Source: Minisyncoccota bacterium (lineage in GTDB: Bacteria; Patescibacteriota; Minisyncoccia; Minisyncoccales; UBA5738). Taken from it: 10,939 bases of DNA. This document shows, one piece after another, positions 1 through 6,871 of the stretch (position 1 is its first letter; every line of letters starts with the position of its first letter). The position numbers and the translations under genes were made by a program. The notes below the pieces were generated by a model, which saw nothing but the letters and a program-made list of their open reading frames with translations, searched no databases and had not been told where the DNA came from. Location of the stretch: the NCBI GenBank assembly GCA_025453415.1, contig JALOQL010000024.1:1-10939 (forward strand), in the 5' to 3' direction.

Positions 1-1078
1 TCGACAGGAAATTGAAGGTCTTCTCCGCCTTGTACTTGCGGATCGCCTCCAAAGTCTCACCACCGCCCGCCACGCGGTAGGCCTGGTGAGTTCTCGAGAT
101 CGCTTCAACAATCGCCTTGGTCCCGGCCGCAAACTGCGGCTCCTCAAACAGCCCCATCGGACCGTTGAACAGGATGGTCCTCGCATCCTTGATGATATCG
201 GTAAAGAACCGGGTGGTTTCCGGCCCGATATCACAAACATCTTCCTCGCTGCGCATCATCCCCATGGCCGCGGTCCGCATGTACCCTTCGGAATTGTCCT
301 TTAACGCCATCACGCCGTCGATCGGCAAATGGATCTTGGGACTGGTCAGGTCAATCAGGTCGATCGACGCTTCCTTGCGTCCGGTCTCGCGGCCCATCAA
401 CTGCTGTTTTTGCGCCAGGATCCTTTCGCCGATCTTGGACCCGATGAGGATGTGGTCGGCGACTTTGGAAATATTGCTGATGACTTTGGCCTTGGTCTCC
501 GCCTTGGAACCGCCAATAACCACCACCAGCGGATGTATCGGTTTTTCCAAAACCCGGGAAAGGGTTTCCAGTTCCAGCTGCAATTGCATCCCCGCAAACG
601 ACGGCAGATATTTAGGTACGCCCGTGATGGACGCGTGTTCGCGATGCGAGCACGAAAAAGCTTCATTGACATAGCAATCGCCCAGCGCCGCCAGCGATTT
701 GGCAAGCACATCGCTACCGGATTTTTCTCCGGGATGAAACCGCAGATTTTCCAACATGGCAACCTGGCCGGGCTTCAAACTGCCGACTTCCTTGGCCGCC
801 TTTTCCCCCGCGCAATCACCGATGAATTTGATGCGCTTCAACAACATCCTCTCTAAACGCTTTGCCACTGCCTGCAAACTGGTTGCCTTGCCGTCCTTTT
901 CCAGGTGGCTCATCAATATCACCGCCGCTTCCTTTTTTATGAGAAACCGGATGGTCGGAAGGGTCTTTTCAATGCGGAATTCTTCGACGATGCGGCCCTC
1001 GGCATCAAGCGCCACATTAAAATCGCAACGGACCAGAACTTTCTTGTTTTTGAAATCACCTTCGGTCAAGAATTTCAT
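1..1078 (-). CDS. pgk: Phosphoglycerate kinase, C-terminus cut by window edge
   Basis: Transfers phosphate from 1,3-bisphosphoglycerate to ADP in the cytoplasm (ATP-yielding step of glycolysis). The frame is open from ATG at 1078 to the window edge, giving 359 codons; family members have about 390-415, so roughly the last 30-50 residues are missing. Visible family motifs in order: VLVRCDFNV (14-22), FRIEKTLPTI (34-43, substrate-binding Arg), MSHL (56-59), MLENLRFHPGE (108-118), YVNEAFSCSHREHAS (136-150), VIGGSKAETK (187-196, the nucleotide-site loop usually GGAKVSDK), DIGPETT (283-289), FNGPMGLFE (304-312) and the start of the glycine-rich AGGGETLEAI loop (337-346). Several motifs diverge from the textbook form (for example CDFNVALD for VDFNVPL), as expected for a deep-branching lineage. 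No Shine-Dalgarno is visible; the bases just before the ATG are a TTGAAAA tandem repeat. Identity is firm. Confidence 0.96.
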   Translation of the reverse strand, partial: MKFLTEGDFKNKKVLVRCDFNVALDAEGRIVEEFRIEKTLPTIRFLIKKEAAVILMSHLEKDGKATSLQAVAKRLERMLLKRIKFIGDCAGEKAAKEVGSLKPGQVAMLENLRFHPGEKSGSDVLAKSLAALGDCYVNEAFSCSHREHASITGVPKYLPSFAGMQLQLELETLSRVLEKPIHPLVVVIGGSKAETKAKVISNISKVADHILIGSKIGERILAQKQQLMGRETGRKEASIDLIDLTSPKIHLPIDGVMALKDNSEGYMRTAAMGMMRSEEDVCDIGPETTRFFTDIIKDARTILFNGPMGLFEEPQFAAGTKAIVEAISRTHQAYRVAGGGETLEAIRKYKAEKTFNFLS

Positions 1079-1108
1079 AATTTTCAATTTTCAATTTTCA
1101 ATTTTCAA
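1079..1108. repeat. Tandem 7-bp repeat abutting the pgk start codon
   Basis: Four perfect head-to-tail copies of a 7-mer (TTTTCAA on the plus strand, TTGAAAA in the pgk sense) occupy 1081-1108, with two further matching bases next to the ATG. They fill the place where a ribosome binding site would sit. Simple AT-rich repeats of this kind recur between genes in this window. Confidence 0.9.
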
Positions 1109-1214
1109 AAAATTTCCAATATCCAATTTTCAAACCAAATCCCCGGCTGAAATCAATGAACGATGTTTGAAAATTAGAAATTCAATAGAAATTAGAAATT
1201 GAAAATTAGAAATT
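1109..1214. repeat. AT-rich intergenic repeat with AAATTAGAAATT words
   Basis: The rest of the pgk / TraG-like gap is low-complexity AT-rich sequence. The 12-mer AAATTAGAAATT occurs exactly at 1171-1182, 1189-1200 and 1203-1214, the last touching the TraG-like stop codon, and once more in the secD-secF gap at 6835-6846. The left half (about 1109-1137, TTTCCAAT/TTTTCAAA words) is roughly complementary to the right half, so an imperfect hairpin is possible. I see no clear terminator or promoter here. Confidence 0.75.
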
Positions 1215-2983
1215 TAATTCGGTAGTTGGTTATCGTTATTTTGCTTGGGCGCGCCGCCGAGCGCTTCACTTAACGCTTTTTTGAGCTCATCCATTTGCAC
1301 TTCCTTGCGCGGGCGGACGCCCGCCCGGTCGCTCTGGCCGGCAAAACGCGTCGGCTGGGCGCGCGTCAGATCGCCTAAAGATATCGTTGCTGGAGCCGCC
1401 GGCTGGGACAATGCCTGAACCGGGGCCGCGGGAGCAAAAGTCCGCTCGCGCGTCAGCGGCGCGCCCAGATTCGGACCGTCGCCGGTCCCTTGATTTTCGG
1501 TTTGGATTTTTTTCAGGCACGGTTTGCAATAAACCTTGCGGCCCGGTTCCGGCTCGAAAATAACTTTCGTTTGCTTTCCGCACATCGAACAGGTTATTTC
1601 ATACATCTTCGCCTGCGGTTGGCCGTTGGCCGCCGTCCTGGCCCTTTGCATCGGCGGATTCTTTTGCGCCGCCTCGGTCATTTCCCCGGTCCATTTGGCG
1701 ATTTTTTCTTCGATAACTTCGCGCGCCACGCTGTATCTTTCGCGGGAAACGTTGATAATTTTTTCGCGCTCGGATTTTTCAAGCTTTTCTATGGGGGGAA
1801 GCGTATGCGCCGAAAAAGGCGCGCTGGTGATCCCGTCGATCATGAGCTTGAGATAAACATTATATTTGCCCAAATTCACGAAATCTTCGATCGTGATCTC
1901 CGGCGTAAATTCAGGCTCAAGGAATTCCGCGTCTTCGGCGCCCACGCGAAAAACTATTATCGTTCCGACATTGCCGAAAACCGCGTCTTTAACCTTGGAG
2001 CTTTTGCCGTTCGCCCCCATCTCCTCGAGCTGGCCCAAATATTGATTGGCTAAAATTAAATTAAGATGGTATTTCCGCGCTTCGGAAAGGATGTTGGCAA
2101 AAGAATCCGTGGCGAAATTCTGGAATTCATCGACGTAACAATAGAAGTCTTCCCGCTGGTCTTCGGAAACATTCTGGCGGGACATTGCCGCCAGCTGCAG
2201 CTTGGTGATGAGCATCGCCCCGAACAAGCGCGAACTGTCCTCGCCGACCATGCCCTTGGAAATATTGACGATCAATATTTTCTTCTCATCCATCGCCTTG
2301 CGGATATCTATGCTGGATTTCACCTGGCCCAGAATATTCCGCATCAACGGATTGGCGATAAATTGGCCTATTTTATTTTGTATGGCCGCGGTAGCTTCGG
2401 CGGCGTATTTTTGATCGTAATTGGCGTATTCATTTACCCAAAAAGATTTGATTATCGGATCGCTGATATTTTCCACCACCTTTTGCCGGAAAGCGCTGTC
2501 GGAAAACATCCGGTTGATGGCAAGCAACGTGCTGTTGGGATATTCCAACAGCGCCAAAATTGCGTTATTCAGGATATATTCCATTCTCGCCGACCAGACA
2601 TCGGGCCAAATTTTCTTAAAAACCGCCATCAATCCCGCGGCCACCAGATTGCGCTGGTCAAAACTGCTTATTTCCATGACGTTGAACGCCATCGGATAGC
2701 CGACATCCGCCGGATTGAAGTAGATCACGTCGTTAACCCTCCAGGAAGGTATGTAGTCCAAAAGCTTTTCCGCCGCTTCGCCGTGCGGATCGATGAACGC
2801 GATTCCGTTGCCGTTCTGGATGTCCTGGATGGCCATGTTCTCCAAAAGGTTGGATTTGCCCATGCCGGTCTTCCCCACCAGGTACATGTGCCGGCGCCGG
2901 TCATCGATTTTGATGCCGAACTTTGTATTCTGGTGGCGCCAGGTAACCTCGCCGATATAGATTATTTCCCTCTTTTCTTCCAT
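1214..2983 (-). CDS. TraG/VirD4-like DNA-transfer ATPase with CxxC-x17-CxxC ribbon
   Basis: A 589-aa protein of the VirD4/TraG/DUF87-type hexameric pump superfamily, likely moving DNA (or protein) at the inner membrane. Visible: Walker A GKTGMGKS (37-44); the conserved IAFIDPHGE strand (61-69); Walker B YCYVDEFQNF (281-290, D285/E286), the form typical of the TraM-recognition domain of TraD/TraG; LANQYLGQL (311-319), a polar sensor strand. A low-complexity linker then leads to a zinc ribbon with C465, C468, C486 and C489, spaced exactly CxxC-x17-CxxC, and an Ala/Pro-rich tail ending in a short helix near DELKKALSEAL. There is no N-terminal membrane segment, unlike classical VirD4; the upstream gene (3209-4534) has one and may supply the anchor. 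ATG at 2983 is kept because the ATPase core begins soon after it. No clear Shine-Dalgarno or good promoter is seen. Family firm; substrate unknown. Confidence 0.88.
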   Translation of the reverse strand: MEEKREIIYIGEVTWRHQNTKFGIKIDDRRRHMYLVGKTGMGKSNLLENMAIQDIQNGNGIAFIDPHGEAAEKLLDYIPSWRVNDVIYFNPADVGYPMAFNVMEISSFDQRNLVAAGLMAVFKKIWPDVWSARMEYILNNAILALLEYPNSTLLAINRMFSDSAFRQKVVENISDPIIKSFWVNEYANYDQKYAAEATAAIQNKIGQFIANPLMRNILGQVKSSIDIRKAMDEKKILIVNISKGMVGEDSSRLFGAMLITKLQLAAMSRQNVSEDQREDFYCYVDEFQNFATDSFANILSEARKYHLNLILANQYLGQLEEMGANGKSSKVKDAVFGNVGTIIVFRVGAEDAEFLEPEFTPEITIEDFVNLGKYNVYLKLMIDGITSAPFSAHTLPPIEKLEKSEREKIINVSRERYSVAREVIEEKIAKWTGEMTEAAQKNPPMQRARTAANGQPQAKMYEITCSMCGKQTKVIFEPEPGRKVYCKPCLKKIQTENQGTGDGPNLGAPLTRERTFAPAAPVQALSQPAAPATISLGDLTRAQPTRFAGQSDRAGVRPRKEVQMDELKKALSEALGGAPKQNNDNQLPN

Positions 2984-3048
2984 AGTCGATATTTTTTTAT
3001 GTTACCTTTTTTTGGAAATTTTGGCCAACACGGCCAAATTCCAAATTG

Positions 3049-3160
3049 CAAGCACCAAATCACAAACAAATCCCAATGACCGAAACAATAACGACCAAAA
3101 CGAATCCGTTTGGAACGTTTTGACATTATAATTTTGATATTGTTTGGAATTTGGTGCTTG
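3049..3160. repeat. Intergenic inverted repeat, dispersed-repeat style
   Basis: Two 21-bp arms (3049-3069 and 3140-3160) are reverse complements with two mismatches; the core word is CAAGCACCAAAT. A smaller inverted pair, CAAAACG (3096-3102) and CGTTTTG (3116-3122), is nested between them. Related words (CAAATTCC, AAATCCCA) flank both arms. A TATAAT-like box on the minus strand (3125-3130) lies inside but has no acceptable -35. The sequence resembles, from memory and unverified, intergenic repeats of Parcubacteria-type genomes. Confidence 0.7.
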
Positions 3161-3173
3161 TGATTTGGGATTT

Positions 3174-3217
3174 CCAACCTAAAAAACGACCCTCCAAGGG
3201 GTCGTTTTTTAGGTTGG
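3174..3217 (-). terminator. 19-bp hairpin terminator overlapping a stop codon
   Basis: Arms 3174-3192 and 3199-3217 are perfectly complementary around a 6-nt loop (TCCAAG). The GC-rich core CGACCC/GGGTCG is flanked by A6 and T6, so it can end transcription in either direction. The last codons and TAA stop of the gene at 3209-4534 form part of the stem, so this should end that transcript before the TraG-like gene. Confidence 0.88.
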
Positions 3218-4534
3218 TAAGTTGTGCGGCGCCACGGTCTCTTTGGCCTCGGTGCGCTGGATTCCGGGCGTGGGCGCGATGATGTGCGACGGGAAGTGGA
3301 AAAGCGTGGCCAGCTCCTCGACGTTCATGACCATCTGCAGACCCTTGTCTCCCTCCTTAGGACCCCAAGGACTGTAATAATTGAGGCGTTCGCGGTAAAC
3401 ACGCAACAAATGGCGCTTTTTTACGTAGGCGCGGCGGTCGGCCACGGCATTGATGAACGGTATCGGGGACAGTTTCACGCGCGTCATGGTTTTCAGCCAA
3501 ATCCAAAGCGAATTGATGTCGGGATTGACGAAATTGTTGAAATAGTTGTAGATCAGGCGCCGATTGGGCAGATACCAAGTATCGCGCTTGCCCAAATAAA
3601 TTGTCCTGATCCAGCAGGTGAAGAGCGGTTTCGCGGCTTTTTGCTCAACCGCGTCGATACGCTCGCGTTCGCCCGTGGTCAGGCGCATTTCCGCCGGAAA
3701 AAGTTCCTGCGGCTTTTCCTCCTCCTCCTTGGCGCCATACAAGGCAAAATCGAGGACTTCATGCAAGATAGGCTTGGAAGCGGCGCTATTTACATCGATG
3801 CGTTTTGCCAAAACATCGCGAAGATGCTCGGCCTTTTTGACGAAAGCTTCCCCCTCGGGCATGGACGTGTACATCGGCCGGGCATGGATCTGGATCCACA
3901 TCTGCTCACCGGGCTTCAACTTGGCCATGCCCTCCAGCAGCGAGGTCAGCGGGTCGATCTTTTCTTCTTCCTCGACCTTGCCTTCCTCGCTGTAAACCGT
4001 GTGGGTCGGGATCGGGAATTGCGGCGGCTGCAGCATGTAATAGTCCCAGCCAAACATATCCCATTCCTTGTTGGGAAGGTCCATCGGCACCTGCTTGGTA
4101 TAGTCGGGAACCGCTTCGATCTCGGCCTCCGGGTATTGCGAATAAACCGCCGCCTCAACAATGTCGCGGTAATCCGAATGGCAGCGGATGTAGAAATGGA
4201 TCCTGCCGTCGATCGACGTCATCTCGAATTTGACGCTCGTCTGCGGCTCGCCGGAAACATACAATTCCCACCAGTCGGGGTCGTTGAACAAACCACCATG
4301 GATCGCGACCAGAACCGCCTCCATCGCTTTTATCGGCTTGGGCAATTCTTTCGGAATCTTTATCTCAAGCAATACCGGCTTCCAAACGGTATTGAACCAC
4401 AGCTCATTACGCCACCACTTCCAATAAAACCTAAACCTTCCCTGAAAAAAAAGGAAGGTCAATAGCCACCACCAATACCAAAAAGCGCTCCAGCAAAGCC
4501 CAATGAATTGTCCGATTTCCTCTAGAATAAGCAT
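3209..4534 (-). CDS. Trp-rich membrane-anchored partner of the TraG-like ATPase
   Basis: A 441-aa protein with one N-terminal hydrophobic segment (about 9-31) inside a strikingly tryptophan-rich stretch, followed by a basic, Trp-rich juxtamembrane region (about 32-52), and otherwise soluble. Residues 110-145 contain FYIRCHSDYRD and EAAVYSQYPEAEIEAVPDY. I recall this pattern from the N-terminal half of longer proteins that carry a VirD4-type ATPase domain behind it; here the ATPase is the separate downstream gene. An acidic run (EEEEK, about 187-194) interrupts the middle. It may belong to a Patescibacteria family Pfam lists as a DUF (possibly DUF8128; from memory, unverified). Inferred role: membrane anchor or adaptor of a DNA or protein transfer machine. 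It lacks a convincing Shine-Dalgarno; ATG at 4534 is chosen because it precedes the membrane segment. Not a P-loop protein itself. Confidence 0.72.
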   Translation of the reverse strand: MLILEEIGQFIGLCWSAFWYWWWLLTFLFFQGRFRFYWKWWRNELWFNTVWKPVLLEIKIPKELPKPIKAMEAVLVAIHGGLFNDPDWWELYVSGEPQTSVKFEMTSIDGRIHFYIRCHSDYRDIVEAAVYSQYPEAEIEAVPDYTKQVPMDLPNKEWDMFGWDYYMLQPPQFPIPTHTVYSEEGKVEEEEKIDPLTSLLEGMAKLKPGEQMWIQIHARPMYTSMPEGEAFVKKAEHLRDVLAKRIDVNSAASKPILHEVLDFALYGAKEEEEKPQELFPAEMRLTTGERERIDAVEQKAAKPLFTCWIRTIYLGKRDTWYLPNRRLIYNYFNNFVNPDINSLWIWLKTMTRVKLSPIPFINAVADRRAYVKKRHLLRVYRERLNYYSPWGPKEGDKGLQMVMNVEELATLFHFPSHIIAPTPGIQRTEAKETVAPHNLPT

Positions 4535-4571
4535 CTTGTTTTAAAGCAAAATGAAGCGCTCGAACGCTTTT

Positions 4572-4600
4572 ATTATAACCCGAGTCTTCTTTAAAATGAA
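4572..4600 (-). promoter_or_regulatory. Possible promoter for the Trp-rich membrane protein gene
   Basis: A perfect TATAAT (minus strand, 4572-4577) lies about 38 bases before the ATG at 4534. The -35 position at 17-bp spacing reads TTCATT (3 of 6). It sits in the short gap just after the upstream stop codon, so the gene may be both read through and separately started. The imperfect palindrome around 4555-4570 could form a small leader hairpin. Confidence 0.45.
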
Positions 4601-4602
4601 GA

Positions 4603-5619
4603 TTAAGCTTCCTGGACGTTGGCCCCCTTCAGGCGAGGATCGGCGCCTTCGGCGCGCAGGTATTTGCCTTCGCTGTCGCGCGAGAAATACTTTTTATTGC
4701 TCAAGTTCATGAGCACAGTATTTTCCTTGATGATGCGCTGCTTCATCACGCGATCCATAATCTCGGCCTTGGTCAGCGGCCGATTCTCGTTCTCGAAGAT
4801 TTTGGAGATCACGTCCTTGACGTCGCCTTCCGAATAGCCCCACTCGCGCAACGCGTAAATACCGCGTCCGATAAGCACGAAGCGCTTGTCGCGGATAAGC
4901 TCGTTGTGCACGGTCTGCACCAGGCTTCCGTCGATCTTGCGCGCCACATCGGTGAAATGAAGCGGCTTGTTGTTCTTTTTCAAAAGCAAATAGATTTTAT
5001 CCTTGATTCCCTTGGGATTGACCTCGGGCCACTCGCGCAGGCCGTAAATCCCGTCCTTGTTCTTCTGGATCTTGCGCGAAACTCCCAAGTAGGATTCGGC
5101 GATGCTCTTTTTCAGGCCCGAAATTGCCGCCAGTTCGCGGCTCGACGCCAGTTGCTTTTTCTCTTTAAGGCTGGCCTGGGCCGCTTCTATGAACTTCTTG
5201 GCCGCTTCCAGCGACTCTTTGTCCAAAGCCCAAAGGCAGTTGAAATCTTCGGAATCGCCGGCGCGCAAAAATTCCCCCGAAAGGGTCAACAGGAAAAACG
5301 CGTGCGATTTGAATTCTCTTCCGCCCAATTCCTCAAGCAAGGTCTCCTCTTCCCGGACGCCGCCGAAATTCTTCAGATGGCGGGCAAATTGTTTTGCGAC
5401 ATCCTTCAAACCGGTGGATTTCTTCTTCATTTTCGAAAGGCTCGCCTTCTCGATCTGGCGCACCCTTTCGCGGCAGATGTTGTGGCTCTTGCCGATCGCC
5501 TCCAAAGTCTCCCGATCTCCCGTTTTCAAACCAAAACGGCGGTCAATGACCTCGCGCTGTTTTGCCGGAAGCTGACTCGTCAGCTCCTGGCTGATTTGTT
5601 GGTAGTTAAGATTGATCAT
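4603..5619 (-). CDS. Sigma-region-4 / HARE-type winged-helix protein
   Basis: A 338-aa putative transcription regulator. Residues about 14-65 match sigma-70 region 4: LPAKQREVIDRRFGL, then TLEAIGKSHNICRERVRQIEK, the helix-turn-helix that reads the -35 element. No sigma region 2 or 3 is present, so it is not a complete sigma factor. Residues about 202-260 look like a HARE-HTH (HB1/ASXL type, also in RNA polymerase delta subunit): KDKIYLLLKKNNKPLHFTDVA then GRGIYALREW. A similar unit precedes it (about 155-197, ending GIYGLREW) and another follows (264-322, NRPLTKAEIMDRVM), suggesting three tandem winged helices. ATG at 5619 is preferred; an in-frame TTG at 5688 would add 23 residues unlike the family. 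Upstream is a consensus promoter with a leader of about 130 nt. Inferred role: an RNA-polymerase-associated regulator of unknown targets. Confidence 0.82.
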   Translation of the reverse strand: MINLNYQQISQELTSQLPAKQREVIDRRFGLKTGDRETLEAIGKSHNICRERVRQIEKASLSKMKKKSTGLKDVAKQFARHLKNFGGVREEETLLEELGGREFKSHAFFLLTLSGEFLRAGDSEDFNCLWALDKESLEAAKKFIEAAQASLKEKKQLASSRELAAISGLKKSIAESYLGVSRKIQKNKDGIYGLREWPEVNPKGIKDKIYLLLKKNNKPLHFTDVARKIDGSLVQTVHNELIRDKRFVLIGRGIYALREWGYSEGDVKDVISKIFENENRPLTKAEIMDRVMKQRIIKENTVLMNLSNKKYFSRDSEGKYLRAEGADPRLKGANVQEA

Positions 5620-5758
5620 GTTTTTTCCGGGAAAGCTTTTGAAAAACTTTCCAAATGTTCCAATTCGCGCCGCAAAACCGGCTCGCAAAAACTATCCTGC
5701 GGTACGAACTGGAAAATTCAAATGTCGATTTTTTTACCGCTTTTTGGCGGATAAAAAT

Positions 5759-5787
5759 ATTATATAGTATGTTTCAATTTTTGTCAA
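5759..5787 (-). promoter_or_regulatory. Exact-consensus sigma-70 promoter
   Basis: On the minus strand TTGACA (5782-5787) and TATAAT (5759-5764) are both perfect, separated by exactly 17 bp. Predicted start is near 5752, leaving a leader of about 130 nt before the ATG at 5619. It is the strongest promoter in the window and is placed to drive the sigma-4/HARE gene and perhaps the genes beyond it. Confidence 0.85.
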
Positions 5788-5816
5788 ATACCCCTAAGTC
5801 CGGCTGGCCGGAATTG

Positions 5817-5865
5817 GGCCGGAGCGGCCGATTTTTAAGCAAAAACCCCGCCGGCCGGAGCGGCC
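5817..5865. repeat. Direct repeat of a 13-nt GC-rich hairpin word
   Basis: The word GGCCGGAGCGGCC occurs at 5817-5829 and again at 5853-5865. Each copy can fold as a 5-bp stem (GGCCG/CGGCC) with a GAG loop. The second copy is the apex of the secF terminator; the first is followed on the plus strand by five T. Confidence 0.75.
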
Positions 5866-5876
5866 AAACGGGGTTT
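5843..5876 (-). terminator. Intrinsic terminator after secF
   Basis: Outer arms AAACCCCG (5843-5850) and CGGGGTTT (5869-5876) enclose an inner stem GGCCG/CGGCC (5853-5857, 5861-5865). On the minus strand the stem is followed by a T run (5845-5841). It lies about 20 bases beyond the secF stop codon. Confidence 0.85.
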
Positions 5877-5894
5877 GAAAATGCCTTTTTAAAC

Positions 5895-6785
5895 TTATTT
5901 TTGCCCTTTCCGGTTCATCCAAATCAGCAACAGCTGGCTGGCCAGGAACACCGACGAATAGGTGCCGGTGACAATGCCCAGGATAAGCGCCAGGGCAAAG
6001 TATTTCAAGCTGGCGCCGGCCCAGAAATAGATGGCAAAAATCGGCAAAAGCGTGGCCACCGAGGTGTTTATCTGGCGGCTTAAAGTCTGGTTGATGGCGC
6101 GGTTGGAGATCTCGGCAAAATCCGCCTTATGGTCGCGCAGAAGGTTTTCGCGGATGCGGTCGTAAACCACGATCACATTATTGATCGCGTAGCCCACGAC
6201 CGTGAGCAGCGCCGTGATGATCGGGATGGTGATCTGAACGCCGTAAAGCGCGCCCAGGACCGCGAACACTCCCAGCGGCACCAAAACATCGTGTGCCAGG
6301 ATCAAAAACGACGCCAAACCGTATTGCCACGAACTGACCGGTCCGGGAACATTGCGAAACGCCACCGCGATATAGATGAGCATCGCGATCAGCGAAACAA
6401 TCACCAAGCCCACGGTCTTGCCGGTCAATTCCTTGCCCACGACCGGACCGATGGTCTCGAAGCTCCTTTCCGTCAACGCGCCGGTCTCTCCCAATTTTTT
6501 GATCAGGTCGGCATGCTTGGTTGCGTCGATGGTCTCGGTGCGAATGATTAGCCCCTTGTCCCCTTGGGCATAGACCGAAACGTCCTTTAGGCCCACGCCG
6601 GCGATCTTTTCCTGGATCGCGGTATTTGCCGGACGCGCGTCCCGATACTCGATTTCCACGACACTGCCGCCGGTGAACTCGATGCCCGGCTGGAATTTAT
6701 AGTAAGCGATCGAGGCGACGCACGCCGCCACCACCAGAAGCGTGAAAACGAGGAAAATATTCTTGTGTTTGATGAAATTAACCAT
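5895..6785 (-). CDS. secF: Protein translocase subunit SecF
   Basis: A 296-aa inner-membrane protein that works with SecD to use the proton gradient for late steps of SecYEG export. Layout: first membrane helix about 10-28; the signature GIEFTGGS at 34-41; a periplasmic P4-type domain to about 110; IGPVVGKEL (112-120) leading into helix 2; then four more helices, with VVGYAINNVIVVYDRIREN (196-214), the conserved RND-family proton-path segment, and GTYSSVFLAS (274-283) in the last helix. Length and topology are normal. The start ATG at 6785 is preceded by AAGGAA (6794-6799) at 8-nt spacing, a reasonable Shine-Dalgarno. It follows secD after 86 bases of AT-rich repeat with no terminator, so the two are probably one operon, ended by the hairpin at 5843-5876. 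Confidence 0.97.
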   Translation of the reverse strand: MVNFIKHKNIFLVFTLLVVAACVASIAYYKFQPGIEFTGGSVVEIEYRDARPANTAIQEKIAGVGLKDVSVYAQGDKGLIIRTETIDATKHADLIKKLGETGALTERSFETIGPVVGKELTGKTVGLVIVSLIAMLIYIAVAFRNVPGPVSSWQYGLASFLILAHDVLVPLGVFAVLGALYGVQITIPIITALLTVVGYAINNVIVVYDRIRENLLRDHKADFAEISNRAINQTLSRQINTSVATLLPIFAIYFWAGASLKYFALALILGIVTGTYSSVFLASQLLLIWMNRKGQK

Positions 6786-6827
6786 GGTAATAATTCCTTA
6801 ATTTCTAAATTTCTTAATTCCTTAATA

Positions 6828-6854
6828 AATTCCTAAATTAGAAATTCAGGAATT
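6828..6854. repeat. AT-rich hairpin repeat in the secD-secF gap
   Basis: AATTCCT (6828-6834) pairs with AGGAATT (6848-6854) and, past one A/C mismatch, AATT (6836-6839) pairs with AATT (6843-6846) around a 3-nt loop. It contains the same 12-mer AAATTAGAAATT (6835-6846) seen three times beside pgk. The rest of the gap (6786-6871) consists of similar TTAATTTC-type words. Confidence 0.7.
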
Positions 6855-6871
6855 CAGTAATTTAGTAATTT

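Noticed and set aside
1079..1214. Possible CRISPR-like array
   Set aside because: The units are 7-12 bp, contiguous or irregular, with no spacers of regular length and no cas genes.
2066..3079. 337-codon open frame on the plus strand
   Set aside because: It is antisense to the ATPase Walker A and B region and runs into the intergenic repeat; it shows no motif.
3125..3130. TATAAT as promoter of the ATPase gene
   Set aside because: No -35 match at 16-18 bp, and the box lies inside the repeat; too weak to list as a promoter.
2962..3177. 71-codon minus-strand frame upstream of the ATPase
   Set aside because: It is a translation of the inverted repeat (Phe/Ile/Trp/Cys-rich) and overlaps the ATPase start; low complexity and no ribosome site.
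3224..4465. 413-codon open frame on the plus strand
   Set aside because: It is antisense to the Trp-rich membrane protein, which has a clear membrane segment, plausible promoter and terminator. The plus-strand translation has no recognisable family and is rich in Arg/His/Leu, as shadow frames are.
5620..5688. TTG start at 5688 for the sigma-4/HARE gene
   Set aside because: It adds 23 residues not expected ahead of region 4; ATG at 5619 fits the domain edge better.
4906..5754. 282-codon open frame on the plus strand
   Set aside because: It is the reverse of the sigma-4/HARE gene and crosses that gene's leader and promoter; it has no family resemblance.
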